This document shows positions 61,045 through 63,003 of a stretch of 63,003 nucleotides of DNA, piece by piece (the stretch's first letter is position 1; the number at the start of each line of letters is the position of its first letter). The stretch is from assembly GCA_002298335.1 (NCBI GenBank), contig DBNK01000010.1, forward strand, positions 13,435 to 76,437, read 5' to 3'. The notes beneath the pieces were generated by a model, which saw only the letters and a list, made by a program, of their open reading frames with translations, was not told where the DNA came from and made no database searches. This stretch comes from Thalassolituus sp. UBA674. GTDB taxonomy: Bacteria; Pseudomonadota; Gammaproteobacteria; Pseudomonadales; Oceanobacteraceae. A program made the translations under genes and the position numbers.

Positions 61045-61843
61045 TGTAACAGGGAAGTTACCGTCTGGGTTAGTCGAGATGTATCGTGCTGTTAGTGATT
61101 CATCTGACGGATTACCGTTCCTGATTGTGGGTGCCATGGCCAGAGATCTTGTGCTTCACCATGGATTTGGTGCGCCAATTGAGCGTGGAACGCGTGATGT
61201 TGATTTTGCTATCAGGGTAGATTCTTGGGAAGACTTCCATGAGTTGAAAGTCCGACTGCTAGGTAATGGATTTATGGAAGATAGTCGGCTTAATTACCGT
61301 TTCCGATTTACAGATTCAGAAGAATTTGAATGGGAGATGGACATACTTCCGTTCGGAGAAATTGAAGATGAAAGCGGAGATATAGTCTGGCCCCCGGATA
61401 ATGAGGTCGCTATGTCTATGCTGGGATTTGCAGACGCACTCGAATACTCGTGGGAGGTGACGCTATCAGAGGGATGTGTAGTGAAAGTCGCAACACCCAT
61501 CTCGATGATAGTACTTAAGCTGGTCGCCTGGACGGAACGTGACCGAAGTCTACGGGCAAAAGATGCTTCCGATGTCGGATACATTATTAAAAATTACAAC
61601 AAAATTTCAGAAATTGAGAATCGTCTGTTCGAAGAAGGTTTCATGGAGCGTAATGAATGGGATATGGATCTGGCGACATCGGAGTTGGTCGGTTACGAGA
61701 TACCTGATCAAATAAATGATGCTACTTATGACTATCTTAAAGAGCAGTTTTCAGATGCTAATGTCAGTGAAAATTTTATACGTGATATGAATGTTGGTAA
61801 CAGCGAAGAAATGTTTATTAATCTCTTTAAGATGATAGTTTGA
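61028..61843 (+). CDS. AbiEii-type nucleotidyltransferase toxin
   Basis: 271 residues. LIVGAMARDLVLHH and ERGTRDVDFAI contain the polymerase-beta-like Gx-x-x-R-D and DxD-type motifs of AbiEii/DUF1814 nucleotidyltransferases. KLVAWTERDRSLRAKDASDVGYII is the conserved C-terminal helical motif with Lys and D-x-x-D. These toxins stall growth by modifying tRNA or GTP pools and can abort phage infection. The ATG lies in the antitoxin's last codons. Confidence 0.82.
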   Translation: MSILLDVTGKLPSGLVEMYRAVSDSSDGLPFLIVGAMARDLVLHHGFGAPIERGTRDVDFAIRVDSWEDFHELKVRLLGNGFMEDSRLNYRFRFTDSEEFEWEMDILPFGEIEDESGDIVWPPDNEVAMSMLGFADALEYSWEVTLSEGCVVKVATPISMIVLKLVAWTERDRSLRAKDASDVGYIIKNYNKISEIENRLFEEGFMERNEWDMDLATSELVGYEIPDQINDATYDYLKEQFSDANVSENFIRDMNVGNSEEMFINLFKMIV

Positions 61844-61849
61844 AACTAG

Positions 61850-62416
61850 CTATAACTTGTCAGCCCATGACGGGAGAGGGGATATATGTACAACCCTGAC
61901 ACCAGCTCTTATCGTCAATACTGGCTGAAAGGGATGATCCAGTCTCGAGTTATCAAGCACACGAACCTGGTCACAGAGTGGTATGGCGAGTTGTACGTTC
62001 TCCAGTATTCGTGGGATACGCGCTCTGACTTTGTCCGGTGGGACGTTATGACCACCTTCCTTCGCGTGCTGGCTGACACGTACCAAATTCAGTTCTGTGG
62101 TTTCAATGTGGATAACGACCAGGATGATCTCATAACCGAGTGCCTTGGCCTGCGCGATAAAATCAATTTTCGATGGGTGTGAAAAGACCGTCTCAAAACA
62201 GAAGCTCTGGCCTGCCTGTATAAGCTCCATACGCATGTTTTCGGCAATTCTGGCAGCCTCATAGCTATGTGCTTCAGGGGCGTCTGGGAATAACTCTTTG
62301 GCGATCACATCGGCATTGATAAATGGTATCCCAAGAGGCTGAAGTGCCTGTTGGTAAAAGGTGCTTTTTCCTGCACCATTCCCACCAACCAACATCCAAA
62401 GCTGCTTTTTACTCAT
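61850..62416 (-). CDS. zeta-toxin-like P-loop kinase
   Basis: 188 residues. Walker A GGNGAGKSTFYQQ at residue 11, then FINADVIAKELFP and AGQSFCFETVFSHPSKIDFI, the nucleotide/substrate region of zeta/UDP-GlcNAc kinase-like toxins, and the RVSQHAKEGGHNVPPDKVRAR lid with conserved Arg. Small stand-alone members pair with ParD-like antitoxins. Starts ATGA within the upstream antitoxin gene; converges with the AbiEii gene, six bases apart. Confidence 0.85.
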   Translation of the reverse strand: MSKKQLWMLVGGNGAGKSTFYQQALQPLGIPFINADVIAKELFPDAPEAHSYEAARIAENMRMELIQAGQSFCFETVFSHPSKIDFIAQAKALGYEIILVVIHIETTELNLVRVSQHAKEGGHNVPPDKVRARIPRILENVQLAIPLCDQVRVLDNSRLDHPFQPVLTIRAGVRVVHISPLPSWADKL

Positions 62417-62814
62417 TCCGGAATGAATCGACCATTCACGAATTGGCCCACCTCAATCCGACCGTCCGGATAGCAAGCCTCCAGATAACCGGGTTTCGCG
62501 ACAGACGCCTGGTAACGCACCGAACCAGATGCAATGGCCTCGCTGAGCTCGCCAGAGCTACGGGCATTATCCAAGGCGGCAAATACGGCGTCAGGGTCTA
62601 CAGGAGATGGATCGATATGCTCTACACGGAGTGTCGCCAGTCCGGCTTTCACAGCCAGCAGGCTTTCCGGGTCTATGGAGCTGGCGACCTTGCGACCGAG
62701 ATCCGCCCAATATTCAACTTGTTCGGCAGCACTTCGATGCAACAGCATCCCAGCTGCAGTTGCAGAACTCATCAGGCTGCTTTCGAGTCTTACAGGTGAT
62801 TTTGCTTTAGCCAT
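62413..62814 (-). CDS. ParD-like antitoxin
   Basis: 133 residues. The N-terminal segment VRLESSLMSSATAAGMLLHRSAAEQVEYWADLGRKV matches the ParD-like ribbon-helix-helix antitoxin family that accompanies zeta-type toxins. The C-terminal part (SVAKPGYLEACYPDGRIEVGQFVNGRFIP) would wrap the toxin. Its stop overlaps the toxin ATG, which is normal for type II pairs. Confidence 0.78.
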   Translation of the reverse strand: MAKAKSPVRLESSLMSSATAAGMLLHRSAAEQVEYWADLGRKVASSIDPESLLAVKAGLATLRVEHIDPSPVDPDAVFAALDNARSSGELSEAIASGSVRYQASVAKPGYLEACYPDGRIEVGQFVNGRFIPE

Positions 62815-62847
62815 GAGAATGACCTATGCCTATGAGCTTTTATAGAT

Positions 62848-62864
62848 TGTAGTAGATTGCTACA
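62848..62864. promoter_or_regulatory. palindrome before ParD-like gene
   Basis: TGTAGTAGATTGCTACA, arms TGTAG and CTACA around seven bases, about 35 bases upstream of the antitoxin ATG on the minus strand. A likely autorepression site. Confidence 0.55.
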
Positions 62865-62976
62865 GTCGTAGTACATGGGTGTAATCATCCGAAATATACC
62901 ACTGACAGGAAATGACGTACGTGAGCATTCTTAGCCACTCAAGACAGTAGTGGAATGTACTGAAGGCGTGTCTTCA

Positions 62977-63003
62977 CTGTCCCAGTCCCAGTCCCAGTCC
63001 CAG
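62977..63003. repeat. CCCAGT hexamer run at the window end
   Basis: At least four head-to-tail CCCAGT copies run into the end of the sequence, so the true length is unknown. Confidence 0.8.

Overview
The window looks like a chromosomal stretch of a free-living, probably marine, diazotrophic gammaproteobacterium. The order of its nitrogen-fixation genes (nifE-nifN-nifX ... iscA-nifU-nifS-nifV-cysE ... nifW-nifZ-nifM-clpX-nifF) is the one known from Azotobacter vinelandii and Pseudomonas stutzeri. Chemoreceptors, an R-body protein and moderately GC-rich genes also fit a motile gammaproteobacterium. The genus cannot be fixed from sequence reading alone; an Oceanospirillales-like host is a guess.

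Layout. (1) 0.2-4.3 kb: housekeeping genes, namely a QEGLA-motif metallopeptidase, a GNAT, a STAS-like protein, a PPK2 kinase and a secreted protein. (2) 4.8-12.4 kb: an ankyrin-modABC molybdate operon, divergent from a small NifZ-like protein plus a double nitroreductase/SagB-like protein, followed by very small membrane proteins. (3) 12.4-19.7 kb: a MATE exporter, two paralogous chemoreceptors around a GNAT, and two secreted proteins. (4) 19.9-38.4 kb: the nif region. nifENX with associated genes, two ferredoxin genes and a DUF364-type gene come first. A cytochrome b561 gene follows, then iscA-nifUSV-cysE-(TPR-like)-nifWZM-clpX, and convergent nifF. Good sigma-54 sites with TGT-N10-ACA NifA sites precede nifE, iscA and nifF. 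nifHDK, nifB and nifLA are not in the window. The genes present supply cofactor assembly (NifEN/X), Fe-S clusters (NifU/NifS/IscA), homocitrate (NifV), Fe-protein maturation (NifM), electron transfer (NifF, ferredoxins) and molybdate (ModABC). (5) 38.7-43 kb: miscellaneous genes including a long RebB-type R-body protein. (6) 43-59 kb: a defence island with an Mrr-like endonuclease divergent from a complete type 1 BREX operon (brxA, brxB, brxC, pglX, pglZ, brxL). Two extra genes sit between pglZ and brxL: an ankyrin-repeat protein and a small protein with a possible PD-(D/E)xK nuclease core. BrxL ends in an MIT_C/phospholipase-D-like domain rather than a recognisable Lon domain. (7) 59-63 kb: a hairpin-rich repeat stretch, a displaced 3' half of tRNA-Arg(CCG) marking an integration site, an AbiEi/AbiEii pair with a double operator, and a ParD-like/zeta-type toxin-antitoxin pair.

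Three copies of a composite inverted element (an alpha arm and a beta arm head to head, two of the three copies framed by a 30-bp outer repeat) lie in intergenic DNA at 4.4, 26.7 and 37.0 kb. They appear to be an uncharacterised dispersed repeat family. The strongest candidates for something new are the two-gene insertion in the BREX operon with its unusual BrxL, the composite repeats, and the NifZ-like/SagB-like pair next to the molybdate operon.
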